A stretch of 64,000 nucleotides of DNA. Origin: Bolinopsis microptera. Its lineage: Eukaryota > Ctenophora > Tentaculata > Lobata > Bolinopsidae. The stretch spans positions 18,460,103 through 18,524,102 of the forward strand of contig NC_087072.1 in NCBI RefSeq assembly GCF_026151205.1, written 5' to 3'. Both the position numbers and the translations under genes were made by a program. Position 1 is the first letter of the stretch. Each line of letters opens with the position of its first letter. The notes under the pieces were generated by a model. It saw only the letters and a program-made list of their open reading frames with translations. It searched no databases and was not told the origin of the DNA. Of the stretch, positions 35,632-48,129 are shown one piece after another.

Positions 35632-38250
35632 GATTTCGATGTCATCACGTTTTGGTTAAATTTGTACCAAAGATAACTTTGCTCATCATGAACCATGCCT
35701 AATTTGAGTTTTTCATTTATCATATATCAGTTTTAAACATAAGTGTTTTTAACTATATCTTGACAAGATGTAAAACTTTTAAAGGTTAAATCATGCAAAA
35801 GTAGAACTGGTAACTAAGGATACTAAATTAGAAATGGATAGTCTAAATAATGGGTAGAAACCAGGTTGTGGCAAAACAAATTCTAATATTGTTCAAACTG
35901 AAGTGCCAGGAGACAACTGAATTTTGGTTTGAAAGCCCAGACTACTATAACTGCTTGGTAAGCTAGAGTTGTCTCTTCCAACCGGATAATATCCAGATAT
36001 CAGAGTTTAACGAGACCAATTAAGTTTCGGAATCAATACAATTGACATTTTCTTTGATTATATTTCTCCTATTCTGTTTAAATTTTTGTAGATGTTTGTA
36101 TCATTATTATTTGATTTGATTTGATTTGCTAAAGCATGCCAATAGCTAATCTTTCCAAGTCTACCCAACTACAAGCTAAGTAAAGATCGGATTGTACTCT
36201 AATATTCATACTAATTCGAATTGTGCTTATTTACAAAACTTGAGTTGAAGAACTTGATTTGTTGTAGAAAATATTCTCAATGAAACTAATAAATCAATGA
36301 AACTAATAAATCAATGTTTTAGCTCATTTTACAAAGTCAAATATTTAAAACAATTAAAATTGTATAGTGCTCAATTTGTAAATGACTAGTTGATCTTTGC
36401 TATTGGAAGTTTGTCAAGGACTGGCAGCTAGCGGGGCAAGGAATGCACAGGCTTAGGGGCTTTTGTGCACACCAGAACACTAGCTCGGTAGATTTTTGGA
36501 AACTAGAAGGACTGAAAACTAAAATTGTTTTTGATGGAGGCTGAGGCATGTTTTTGAGAGGGACGGTATAATAGCTTGTGGTAACAACTGGCCTTTACTT
36601 TAATAGGATGAAGTTTTAGTTTTAGGACAGGAAGAAGGCATTAAGAAGATTTGCTCTTTGTTTACAAGGCAGAATATAAGCAATGTTGGTTATAATATGT
36701 ATCAATATCTAGATCTTCGTTTATCAATTTTCACTAAATGGGTTTAAAATTTTAATAGGGAGGGAAATTCATCAACTTTATTAAGTACCTATCAAAAATA
36801 AATCTTATATCAATGTAATATATTAAAAATCATAATCCTAAGTCTAATAATAAAACTGTTAAAAACACTTTCTCACTACACTGCGCTCACACACGTTAGT
36901 AAGACAAAGGAAAATGCACACCCAGCTAATTTTCAATTTCAAGATAATCATTTTGGATGTGTGGACCCTAGGGTAGACTTAATGTCAAAATTTAGATTAG
37001 AGCATTCGAAATCTTTGTTTGTCCAATCAAGATCAGCATGGTTATGCTGGTTGACGAGCAGTGATTGCTTCATCCTAGACTTCAGGCAGGCCACACTTAG
37101 ACAGTAGTCACGTATACCAAGCTTAGGCACAATTACGTTCCAATTACGAGTCGTTCTGCTATTGAAGTTGTCAGGGTCTGTCTCTGCGGCAGACAAGATA
37201 AAAAATCCGTAAAATCAAGAATAGACTTATGTCATAATAATGAACTATTGAGTGACACAATTGAAGAATCACTAGAGACCACTGACAATAACTGACACAA
37301 CCTATCATCATCATCTCCCAGTTTTGCAGAAAAACCATTATCACTCAGGATGGAAATTGGTGGCTGCAGGATCAAAAATATTAGATTTAGAGACGTTGAT
37401 TAGCGTTATTACTATAAACTAGTTCAACAAAAATTTAGTGCACAAGCTCACAAATTAAAGTACGCCAAACTTCTACTCACATTGTGAGCACTTTTAAAAA
37501 AGGAAGATGATGAATTTTTGTGTTTCAATAATCCATCTACAGAACCTATCAAGTACACCAACTATTATATCAGTAGTATAGTGCTATTAAAGAATAAGTT
37601 GTTTCCGGCTGTTCAAGATATATGCACTGGGAGAATAAGTAAAACAAAGTTTTATTTACAACAAACCTGACATGTGTCAGTTATATCATAAATGCCGTCA
37701 TGGACCATTAAAGACCGTTTTGAACAGCAAAAATAAATCGCAATACAAAAAACATTTCATCATTGATCATGAATTGTGAATAGTAAATATGTTCACTCTT
37801 GCAACGAAATATCTAGGGTTTGATAACAAATGATTAATTGGTATTGAAGTGTTGTACATGTAAATCATCGATGGAAATTTGTATTACAAAGCCAATAATG
37901 AAAACTAAACACTGCACTGAAAAGTAAACTCCAGGTATAATGACAAATAATTGAACATAAAATATTTAAAGCATCAAATAAAAGAAATAATAAATTTAGC
38001 AATAATATTTTGCATTATTAAGAAAATAACAATTTCAAGAAATTGAATAGACCAAAGGCTATAATAAAAAATACCATATTACTTTAACTATAAAATGTGA
38101 ATTTAAAATATTTATTAATTTTAGTTTCTAATAATAAATGAATTGGCTAATACAAAGCTTAGCTGTTCTATTTTACAAAATTCATTTTCAAATCGATAAT
38201 TATTTTAAAAACACCTTAACTATTCAAATTAATTCAAAATTAAATACAGA
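35632..38250. other. AT-rich spacer
   Basis: No gene recognised. A minus-strand frame of about 80 codons at 36948-37196 has a faint resemblance to the tail of a LINE reverse transcriptase (NSRTTRNWNVIVP) but is too weak to call. Short tandem units of TTTGA (36112) and ATGAAACTAATAAATCA (36279) are present. Confidence 0.4.
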
Positions 38251-38269
38251 ATTGACTGCAGACACGCGT

Positions 38270-38905
38270 TTTATTAAGCGCGCGGATCGAGCGCGCGCCG
38301 GCAACATCATAAAAAGGATACAAAATTATATGTAAAAATAAATAATTTACCATTTTTAATGATTTGGCCCGGCGCGCGCTACTTCGTAGCACTTGCCGTC
38401 GAGAAGAAAGTGGCGCGCGCTACTTCGAAGAAATTTAGACGAGTAACATCCGTCAAATAAGTAATCGACGCGATATTAAATTTTATATAATAGAAACTTT
38501 AATTTGGCGTTTGGATTCAGGATTGGCTCACCTGGCCTTTTGCTTGGGATCACCCCAGGCTATTATGTTCATGAACATAGCCTGGCGTAATTGAATCCTC
38601 TAAAACGCGCAAGTAGGTGCGTTTTTGTAGCGCGATGCGTTACTGTGCCGCGCCGCGCACTCAATGAGGCTTCTCACAGCGAAATGCGCTACTGTGCCGC
38701 GCCGAGCTGAGATGAATTGACATCGTCAATTAAGTGATCTGTTGCGCGCCTGTAATCAGTTCTGAACGATCACGTGAATGCTAATCACGTGCGCTTTAAC
38801 TATAACATCTATGAGCATTCGCATTTATTTACAGAGCGATGGAGGTCGAATAAACATTTGGCGGAATGACACGCGCTCACTAAATCGCTCGCCCAAACTT
38901 TTTTC
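38270..38905 (+). repeat. CpG-rich repeat, copy A
   Basis: An island of GCGCGC-rich sequence in AT-rich DNA. It shares AAATTTAGACGAGTAACATC, TGTAGCGCGATGC, ACTGTGCCGCGCCG and AATCGCTCGCCCAAAC with a second copy near 48.1-48.8 kb, which is inverted. It also contains a near-perfect palindrome around ATGTTCATGAACAT at 38556-38585. No coding frame was recognised. Confidence 0.7.
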
Positions 38906-39899
38906 ATTCAACTGCTAACGCGTATTTTCGCATTGGATAAATTGCAAAATTGTTTTGACTATCAGGAGTGCTCGTTCTTCCTTATATATAATATATGTAC
39001 GTCTTTACACTTTGCTTCTCGGAGGAAGAAAGCAGCAGTCTCTCTTATGGCATTGTGGCGCATGGAAACATATCAACCTAGTTTGCAGTCAAGGGCGTGG
39101 TAGATACTGTTTACATTTCCACGGGCACATTTAGAGGGCACTCCTTGGATCTTCCTTACAGCCCAATTGTATTTCAATTTTATTACACCTTATTACACCT
39201 TATATTCAGTTATTCTATACTTTATATTTGACTATACACTTTACTCGATTAAATTCTGTGATGCATGATCACAGGTATGTTAATTTCGACTTCGAGTGAT
39301 TCAAACTTAAAGTTCATCGCCAATGGCCAATTTGTGCTTTCGTTAAAAATTTCAGATTTACTGCCGTGTTTTTGTTGGGTTGACCGTTTTGTGGAAATCT
39401 ACCGGATCAGGACGACTCAAGCCATTCGTGTCCTACTAAAGCTTCATCAAAAACAAGGTACATATATGTACACCTTCATCATTCAACTCCGGCATCTATC
39501 AATCACGATTTTTCACTATCAGTGTTTCATACATCTTAAAGCAGTGTCACTTCGTTATAAGCAGCTTTATATCTGGTTTCGATTTTTAGTTACATTTTTG
39601 AGGTTTTATTTGAAGTGTCGTTTTTTTCACCAATTTGCTGGTTTGTAAAATTGTGCCATTCACAGTTTAAGTCTACATCATTACCTTGGCGGCTTACTTA
39701 GTAATATCGATTGACAGCAATTTAATCATGGAAATGTTAGATGAAAACTCAAATTATTTGTTGTTACTCTTTATATATTATGGTAGTTCTTGTTCTCAGT
39801 CATTTTATGCAATTTATTTAAGCTGACTATCAAAACCTTCCCCAACTTGTTTAAACATAATATCATTTGAAATCATAATTGGAAAATCTATACATATAC

Positions 39900-42470
39900 G
39901 TATATGGACACGTTCATTTGAGTTTGAGGATATTGGTAAACAAAAATAATAGCGTTTTTGACGATAGTGGCTTAATTTTGACATCTATTAACCTAGCACG
40001 TTCAGAAGTTCTGAACATTAGCCACGTAACCCATACTCCCATATGCACTGCTCAGAAAGAAAATCTATTGTTGTTAGGCACTATAATGTTTCAAATGTCA
40101 CATTTTGTGTGACTTAGTTAACTGCAGTTGTCTAATTATCATTCCTTGGTCTGAAATATAGTAGATTAGGTCAATCTAACAATTATGATACAACATTGGT
40201 TAAAGGGCACGGATCGAACGGTTACAAGGCAATATTTGGGTAACTTTGTCACACTCAGAATACCATACCTCTATTCTAGGTGTCCTCAAAACCCTTTTAA
40301 CTCATTATTTGATGGTTGATCTACCAATCATAGTCCTAAAATATATTGTTTTGAGTAGTTAGCTAATACAGGCACTTGGTTATTGGGAAATGAGGTTAAT
40401 TCTGTCACAATATATGGATTTTTAAATTTGTGGCGAATTTTTTATATCTGATTTTGGTTTGAAAGGCGGGAAAACTTTATATGATGACAATGTAGTTGAT
40501 GCAAGTTAAGATCAGTTGATGTTTACATTCAACATTGTCACAAAAAATGATACGAAATCGTAAATAGGTTAAAAACAATGATTATAGAATGAAATAGTCT
40601 CTTATAATAACTCTTATAATAACTGATGTGACAAAGTAAACATGTCTTGCCCCTATTTTGAAGATCTATATAATATTTTATAACTCCTATCTATTAGAAT
40701 TCAACATTCTTTCAGAAAAAATTGGTAGAATATAGTCCAGAACATCAGAGCTCAAGTTTAACAATTTTAGGTTAAATTTGTCAAAGTCACTAAAAATGTG
40801 ATAAAATTAACTTTTCCTGCCACAACAATTTCAAGATAGTGTGTTAAAATTGGCATAGGATGCTTTATTGCCTATATTAATCGATCCAAACTACGAAAGA
40901 ATATAAATGTTAATGTGATGACGATTACCTAACTCTAATAATAACTGATGTGACAAAGTAAAGATGTCTTGCCCCTATTTTGAAGATCTATAACTCTATT
41001 AGAATTCAACATTCTTTCAGAAACGATTGGTAGAATATTGTCCAGAACATCAGAGCTCAAGTTTAACAATTTTAGATTAATTTGTCAAAGACACTGAAAA
41101 TGTGACAAAATTAACTTTCCCTCCCCCAACAGTATCAAGATAGTGTGTTAAAATTGGCATAGGATGCTTTATTGCCTATATTAATCGATCCAAACTACGA
41201 AAAAGATCTGTTGACCTGGAAAAATCGTCAAAAAAAGAGGTCCAAGATTTTCAAAATCGAATAAAAAATTTTTAAAGGCCTCGAAATTCTAAAAAGAGTG
41301 AAATCTTCTAAATGGTCCTTAGAACATATCCTGAAAGTTTCAAGGTGATTGCTCAAAAAATGTAGGAAAAGATAGATCTTTAGGGCGCGCGATTGAAAAT
41401 CGCTTGCGCAATACAATTACACATGAGCGCTGACCTTTGACCGGTAATAATTTCGTCTAGGAACAATATTTTTCCATGGGACCAAAAGTAGCAGATAGAT
41501 ATCACTCCCCTCTATTAGAAACAACTATAAAATCAATTTCGAGAGAAATTTCATGAATATCTGATGACGATTACCTAACTCTTATAATAACTGATGTGAC
41601 AAAGTAACATGTCTTGCCCCTATTTTGAAGAACTATACCTCTATTAGAATACTATGTTACTTTATCATCAAAAAAATTTCGATTAACTAGTTATTTTGCC
41701 AGCAAGGAGCTAACAGAGTTATAATAATTTTGTTGTCACGAAACTATTTTTGACCATGTTGCGGTAGTTTAATTGTAACACAGTTAACATATTACCACCC
41801 GATAATGATTTATGTGACTGGTGCATGGTACTAGCAGTATTGTTTGATCCATAGTACGTATTATAAGGGCTTTAAGCTAGTATATCATTATTTTTTCAAT
41901 TTCACACATGTTCAGATATCATCAAGATTATGTGACAAAGTAAACTTGTTTGTGCCTTCTGTGTTTAAATTCCTCACACTATATGATATAATAACAATTC
42001 CTAGCACTTCCAGGCCATCAAATAAACCTACATTACTCAGTATTGCTTATCAGGGTGCCCTAAATATTCTTCACATATTTTCTTAAATGTGTGACAGAGT
42101 AAACCTGAGTGCACCATCTAACGAAAAATTCGTCAAATATGTAGGTAATGGTCATATGTACCCATCCAATCAACTGGACATTCAAAAATTTGGTCACAAA
42201 CGGCAGCAAGGGGTCCATATTTACTCCGTCACATGTTTATAGTGTGACAATGTAACCATTTCCGTGCCGGCCGTATTTAAACAATATCTTATCACCTGAT
42301 TAAGATATCGTTATGTGACAAAGTTAGCGAAGAGGATGAGACGATTATCCTAACCATCAAGGGTTTGTGTAATTTCATAGTGTGACAAAGTCAACTACAC
42401 TGTTCCTTTTAATAGGGTCACTTATATTTACCAATATCCTCAAACTCAAATGAACGTGTCCATATAGTTT
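39900..42470. repeat. 2.5-kb repeat block with TGTGACAAAGT motifs and inverted ends
   Basis: The ends are inverted: GACACGTTCATTTGAGTTTG near 39908 and its complement near 42425-42460. Inside, a 322-bp unit is tandemly repeated (starts near 40627 and 40949, with a third start near 41597 after an inserted element). At least ten variants of TGTGACAAAGTAAAC occur between 40239 and 42390, in both orientations. A 70-base piece of the right end recurs at 45195-45270. This is probably a non-autonomous transposon or satellite-like element. The superfamily is unknown. Confidence 0.6.
41211..41562. mobile_element. Truncated half of the fold-back element seen at 59132-59857
   Basis: Matches the right half of the 726-bp hairpin: AGGTCCAAGATTTTCAAAAT, AACATATCCTGAAAGTTT, CAATACAATTACAC and AGATATCACTCCCCTCTAT in the same order. 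It lacks the terminal G-run and any TTAA. It interrupts a unit of the surrounding 322-bp tandem repeat, so it arrived after that array formed. Confidence 0.8.
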
Positions 42471-42618
42471 ACTAGTTAGCTCTTACTCTTAGCGCTTACT
42501 AGTTTAGCTCTATCTGGTCCCCTGCTACACGGCATGTAAACAATGATTGGCCAGTTAGAGGCGGTCCGTGTAGGCCATATACAGTATACACTGTGCTATC
42601 AGCTATACCTATAATTAT

Positions 42619-42805
42619 ATATAGTTCTTTTATTCAAATTTCTGATTGTTTCTGAATAGACTCAGTGAAGACAAATTCTAATGGAAATAAATAGCTGAAT
42701 AACGTATCGACATTTCTACGTCATACTCACATTCTCAATAAATGTATTTAATTGTAGTTGTGAAAATAGTTAAAAACTATCAGAAATTTGAATAAAAGAA
42801 CTATA
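42619..42805. mobile_element. 187-bp MITE with inverted ends ATAGTTCTTTTATTCAAATT
   Basis: Left end TATAGTTCTTTTATTCAAAT and right end ATTTGAATAAAAGAACTATA are inverted repeats extending to CTGAT/ATCAG. TA lies at the termini, consistent with a Tc1/mariner-type non-autonomous element. No coding sequence. Confidence 0.7.
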
Positions 42806-43960
42806 AAATCATGAGACTCAATAACACTACACAAATCCACCAGATTATATATAATATATAATAATATATAATAAATAGTTGTTGCTTGGTTTCCCAAAGA
42901 GAGTGCTCCTTAAAATACTCAAACTCAGATGCCCAACATAACTGAACCAGCAATATGAGTTATCATGTAGAAAGAAAACCAATCTCACTGTTCAATTCCC
43001 ATTAAAAGATGATTGGGAACTGGGTTTTACTATCCCAGTTAATGTTTACTAAAAATAGATATTGAACACCAGATTATATATAATATATAATATATTTAGA
43101 TCTTCTAAAATCTGGAGCACGTCATAGCGCCAAAACTCAAGCTTCTTGACTACTCCAATAAAACATTTGATAACTCGCATCTATTACAAATAATACACTA
43201 CGAACAATGTATACACTTTTATATATTTAAAATCCTCGTCCAAACTTGTTGTCTTCAATATCTGACTTGAAATTAGTGTACTGCTTCTTGACGACAAGAA
43301 TATGCTGATTACAGTGATCCTCTGCACTATATAAATTTGTGCATACATCCATGTGCATACTTGTTTTAAAAATATGAATTTGATAATATACATCACATAA
43401 TATCATTAAGGGGTATATCATCAAGGTTTGATAATTTTTCGTTCATACTTCATGTTAACACTCCTATTATGGTTGGAATTGATTAATACAAGAAATAGAG
43501 CAGCTTATACCAATTCTCCGCATTAAATTTATATTGTTGGGGCACAAAATGTTTTTTATTCTATCACATTTTCAGTGACTTAGCGAAATTTAAATTAACA
43601 TTTTTAAGTTAAACTTAAGCTCTGATGTGCTGGACAATAATCTACCAATCATCGCCAAACATTATCTTATCCAGAAAAAAACACAGTCACGCCTTGATCG
43701 ATCTTATTAATATTTTGACAAGAACCATCAATAGAGCAGTTGTATTCAGATATAAAAATGGCTTTTTGCTGAATTGTATGACTTACTGGAATTGCTAATA
43801 ATGACTAAAATGCTGAAAACAGTTACTCACTCCAATATCTACTAGTGTAATGTGAACAATATTTGAGCAAAATATGGTGAAATCAATGGAATTAGTCAAT
43901 TGGAGGTTAAAATGGTTTGCTGATTTTTGGCACTCGGTTTAATTTTATTTTGAATTGGAG

Positions 43961-44007
43961 TTGACGAAGTGAGAGTCTCCACTCAGTGGAGACTCTCACT
44001 TAGTCAA
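43961..44007. repeat. 47-bp near-perfect palindrome
   Basis: TTGAC, one mismatch, then AAGTGAGAGTCTCCACT with a one-base centre and the complementary arm back to GTCAA. It lies just before the CCCGGT-rich block. Confidence 0.9.
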
Positions 44008-44024
44008 TCCTATGTACAAATCAG

Positions 44025-44915
44025 GTGACCGGGAATCCCGGTACCGGGAATCCCGGTACTGGGATTGGCAATTTTGAGCTATCCCGGTCCCGGTCCCGGT
44101 CCCGGTCAACCGGGTCAAGTCACATTTTTCATCCCGGTCCCGGTCCCGGTCAAATGCTGATTTATGATCCCGGTCCCGGTCCCGGTCCCAGTTAGTTCAG
44201 GATTCTTGGTCCCGGTCCCGGTCTCGGTCCCGGTCAATCACTCAAATTTGCTGGGATTTTGACCGGGATCTTTTACATAATTTCATTCACTGTGATTTTA
44301 AGTTTTTACTTTCATTCATTGTGAATTTCATCTTTAAACAACCTCTGAGCCAAATAAAACAATGTTTAAAATTGCTAAACAAGTTTAGGTAACTAATATC
44401 GTTACATAACTCATAAGTGCAGACTAATTGTCAATTGGAATTGGAGAATGAAACTGTTGAATAATTTGAGGGATCATTGATTGAGGAATGAGGAATGAGG
44501 GTGAACTTGAGTAATCAGTACATGAACATTATTGGTGTAGTACATTAGGCCCATGCCCCATATTGACGGTTTTTTTTTTGTTTTTTCTAATTTAATATTG
44601 TAGTTATTACTTATTCAAATTGTTCAATTATAATGTAAATGAAAGTTGCAGCTTTCAATATGAGAACACCAGTTTTGGTCCCGGTCATCCCGGTCATCCC
44701 GGTCACATCCCGGTCATCCCGGTAAAATTGGATTGTTGGTCCCGGTCCCGGTCCCGGTAAGATAGAAATCCCAGAAATTATTGGTCCCGGTCCCGGTCAC
44801 GGTAAATTGATAATCTCAGTCCCGGTCCCGGTCCTGGTCAAGTCACATTTTGTATCCCGGTCCCGGTCCCGGTCCCGGTCAGGCCTAAAATCATGTCCCG
44901 GTCACCTCCTGTTAT
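44025..44915. repeat. CCCGGT-rich interspersed repeat block
   Basis: Runs of GGTCCC hexamers, two to four units each, occur in about ten clusters separated by 20-60 bases of AT-rich sequence, at both ends of an approximately 890-bp segment with a plain AT-rich middle. The outer edges read CAGGTGACCGGGA on the left and TCCCGGTCACCTCCTG on the right, an imperfect inverted pair. The arrangement resembles subterminal repeats of a DNA transposon, possibly hAT-like, but no target duplication is evident. Confidence 0.6.
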
Positions 44916-44938
44916 GTTATAAAACCGTTCATCTGGAG

Positions 44939-45598
44939 TTAAACCATACATCTAAAGTTTACATCATCCTGTACCCTATCATGTACATTCCTGATTCCCG
45001 GAATCAGTGATTCCGGCTTATTCGACATTCACATTATATGCCTCCTCAGAAACAGCAATGTGGTGACCGGCTTTCATTTTTTATTGGCGCACTTCAGTTT
45101 TTACTCTGTCATCAGTGCCACCGGAAGGTAATAGTATTCTTTGGTTAGTTTTTATAGTGTACATACAGACATAATCTTTCAAATTATTACAATGATATAT
45201 TGTGCCTTTAATAGGGTCACTTACATATATTTACCAATATCCTCAAACTCAAACATGTCCATATATATTACGAAAAATATCGTTATTAAGACTCCGGCAT
45301 TTGGCAAATATATGAAAAGCTATAATGATACGTTCTACTTTCTTTCCAAATGCCGTACAGCATTTATTTAGTTAGGTGAACCTACTGTCAAGAGTTGAGG
45401 AACAGCTAGGCTGGTTGTAATCCGCTGCTAATCCAGTTATATTCCCGGAGTTGGAATTTTAAACAAGTTCTATTTTATGCGAACTACACTGTTGTATCAG
45501 GCAAAGTTCATATAATGAATGTCGAATAAACCGGAATAAGGAATGTAAGGTACATGATAGGGTACAGGATAATGTTAACTTTAGATGTAAGGTTTAAT
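44939..45598. repeat. Inverted repeat pair flanking a spacer
   Basis: The left arm (44939-45040) and right arm (45511-45598) are complementary across GAATGTCGAATAA, CCGGAAT, TACATGATAGGGTACAGGAT and AACTTTAGATGTA. The left arm carries a small insertion relative to the right. The enclosed sequence includes a copy of the 70-base end piece of the 39.9-42.5 kb block. Confidence 0.75.
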
Positions 45599-45905
45599 AT
45601 AACGTTAACTCCAGATGTACGGTATTATAACATGATGATAACTCTAGATGTAAGACACAAGGTAATGTTAACTCCAGATGTAAGACACAAGCTAATGTTA
45701 ACGTCAGATGTAAGACACAAGTTAATGTTAACTCCAGATGTAAGACACAAGGTAATGTTAACTACAGATGTAAGACACAAGTTAATGTTAACTCTAGATG
45801 TAAGACACAAGGTAATGTTAACTACAGATGTAAGACACAACCTAATGTTAACTCCAGATGCAGATGTAAGACACAAGGTAATATTAACTACAGATGCCAA
45901 GTAAG
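45575..45905. repeat. 30-bp minisatellite, about eleven units
   Basis: Unit of the form AATGTTAACTCCAGATG plus TAAGACACAAGGT, repeated in register with substitutions at two or three positions. It begins inside the right arm of the flanking inverted repeat, and the left arm holds one complementary unit, so the array grew from that arm. The 116-codon frame across it is a repeat artefact. Confidence 0.9.
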
Positions 45906-46210
45906 AGGTAAGGTAAACTTTAAATTTGGGGCAGAAGGTAATGGGATAGCTCTACACAATTATTAATTGTCTTATTATATTCCATATGTTAATATGGAAT
46001 TGATAGCATGTTCGCAAACACGAGTATTAAAGTAATCCATTGTTAATTGTGCCTCTGTAGATCAAAATTTAAAATTTGTTGACAGAATCGTCGAATGAGA
46101 AGTTACAGTTTACCATCTGCAAAGTTTTAGTTACAGGTCTCAAATATGAAACATGGCTTATATGTTATAACTGTATAACTGATTTTTGTACTCCCTAATT
46201 TTCAGAGGGC

Positions 46211-46534
46211 ATGAAAATGAGAAAGATAAAGAAGAACGGCTCGACGAAGAAAGAAGGAAACATTGACGGAGATCTAAAATGGGTGGAGGAAAATATCCCA
46301 TCAACTCTTGGAGACACGTACGAATATTTGTTTTTTCTAATTTCCATTTTAGGCTTCACCATATAACATACTTTGTGGCGAATTTTCTTTTACAATCACT
46401 AATCGATCAGTTATAAAATAATTATCATTAATTAGATACCTTATTATTATTATTATTTCAGTGTGTTCGAGAAACTTATGGACTCGGATGAAGAGGTCGA
46501 ACACAGAAAATACGAAATGTCCAAAATGCAGTGA
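46211..46534 (+). CDS. Small lysine- and glutamate-rich protein, two coding exons
   Basis: Exon 46206-46317 follows a TTTTCAG acceptor and ends at GTACGA. Exon 46462-46534 follows a (TTA)n-TTTCAG acceptor and ends in TGA. Phases match (ACT across the junction). From the ATG at 46211 the product is about 59 residues: basic MKMRKIKKNGSTKKEG, then acidic LKWVEENIPSTLGD and VFEKLMDSDEEVEHRKYEMS. If an upstream exon ends in phase 1 the frame could extend further. A donor-like ATGATCACAG-GTATGT at 39264-39273 would fit, with a TATA-like run near 38982, but that link is speculative. No known family was recognised; the amphipathic, charged C-terminus suggests a coiled-coil or cytosolic partner protein. 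Confidence 0.6.
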
Positions 46535-46540
46535 AACATA

Positions 46541-46745
46541 TTACCATACCAACTGGTTACCACAGCAACTGGTTACCACAGCAACTGGTTACCATAACAA
46601 CTGGTTACCATACCAACTGGTTACCATACCGACTGGTTACCATACCAACTGGTTACCACAGCAACTGGTTACCACAGCAATTGGTTACCATAACAACTTG
46701 TTACCATACCAACTGGATACCATACAAACTGGTTACCACAGAAAC
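46541..46745. repeat. 16-bp minisatellite in the 3' UTR of the small gene
   Basis: About twelve units of TGGTTACCAYARCAAC begin within ten bases of the TGA at 46532-46534. The Asn-Trp-Leu-Pro frames across it are artefacts of the 16-base period. Confidence 0.9.
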
Positions 46746-48110
46746 TGCTTTAGTATTGCTTTAGGACTCATTTTTCCGATTAATTTTATTGTATGGAAGC
46801 AGTTTAATTTATTTTCGTAGATTTCACTCAGTCTGTAAAACTAAAACCCATGAAACACTGGAGTATTTGGAGAATTTGGAGTATTTGACCAATGGTTGTA
46901 GTTGCGATTCTGATTTTGATAAATGTAGACGTTTTCAACAGTGTGCACATCGCTGAGTTTTATTTTGAAACCAAGGATTTTTATAAAGATTACAGTTTGG
47001 TGTGAGAATAATTCGAAAAACGCTGGTCGAAAAATGTTAACGTAAATATTTATTAATTTTCACCACAAACTTTTGATTATGTACAGCTGGACTTGATGAT
47101 CACGTAAACATTCGGACTTCATTTATAAATAACCAACTTATCTCTTTTATTTAATGATATTGAACAGAAATTAAGACAACTCGACCAGCAACAACAGGCG
47201 ATACGTGTTTATTTTACTGTAGAGTAATTGATATTATTTCATGCATGCTTTAGTAGTTTTGGAATTGATAAAATTCGACCGAGAAAAATCGTCAGATTTA
47301 AAACAAGTTTTCATTTCTCACGGGGCAGAATTAATATCATGATTAAAGTTAGATTTCCTCTTAATTGAACATACAATGCACTTCCCACGAGTTACCCCCG
47401 TTTTGGTCGAATTAATGTTAATGTCTTTCGTGTTAATGGATTTGCTTTCGGGGATACATTATTATTTTTTTGAGCTCAATCGTTGCTAAAATTTGCTAAC
47501 ATCTTGTTACATTTGTTAATGTCAATTTGTCCTTGATAAATGAATATATCTTCACTTCTCTTAAACTAATAAGAAAGATGCGTTAACAAACCCAAACTAA
47601 ATTGCATGATGAAAAAAGTGCCACGCCCTATTTAAGGGTGTTAACTGTTAAATGATAATGCTTGTAAAAATTACCGATTTGTCAAAGAAATTCTATAGGT
47701 CGAACATAAGTGTATAAATAGATTCATGCATAATTATGACAAGAAGTTCGATTATTGTTCTGAACTGATAGCAAATGGTAAAATAGGTACCAAGAAGATT
47801 TAATGGTCCCATTTTCTGTAAAACATTTTATTTGTTTTGTAGAATGGCCTATTCTTGTGTCATACTTGGCTTAGAAAACGCTGTCTTCTTTCGTTCCTGA
47901 TTGTCTCACAAAATTCATCATCTAGATATAAATTTGATCATTACTGATAAATAGAGTTCTGATATCTATAGACCTATCAAGCCTTTTTTATGATCCAAAA
48001 TGGCAATATCTGGTCTCTGAAAACCACAAATATTGACTTATCCGCGGGCGCGGAACGTTTTGAGTGAACTTTGCTAGTCCAGACCATGTGGTTCGCCGGT
48101 GCTAAAATTA
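46746..48110. other. Downstream of the small gene, nothing recognised
   Basis: AT-rich sequence, no domain-bearing frame and no clear repeat boundaries. Confidence 0.5.
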
Positions 48111-48129
48111 TCACAGATAACTAACGCGC

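Noticed and set aside
36948-37196. Minus-strand frame resembling a LINE tail
   Set aside because: Only one weak motif (RNWNVIVP) and no neighbouring LINE sequence.
39265-39648. 127-codon plus-strand frame
   Set aside because: Composition is AT-driven and it contains no recognisable domain; only the ATGATCACAG-GTATGT at its start is of interest as a possible tiny exon.
45554-45904. 116-codon frame with DVRHK repeats
   Set aside because: The unit length of the minisatellite is a multiple of three, so the frame stays open by chance; there is no start context or splice support.
46461-46820. 119-codon frame with NWLPQQLVTT repeats
   Set aside because: It is a different frame from the small gene ending at 46534 and consists of the 16-bp minisatellite.
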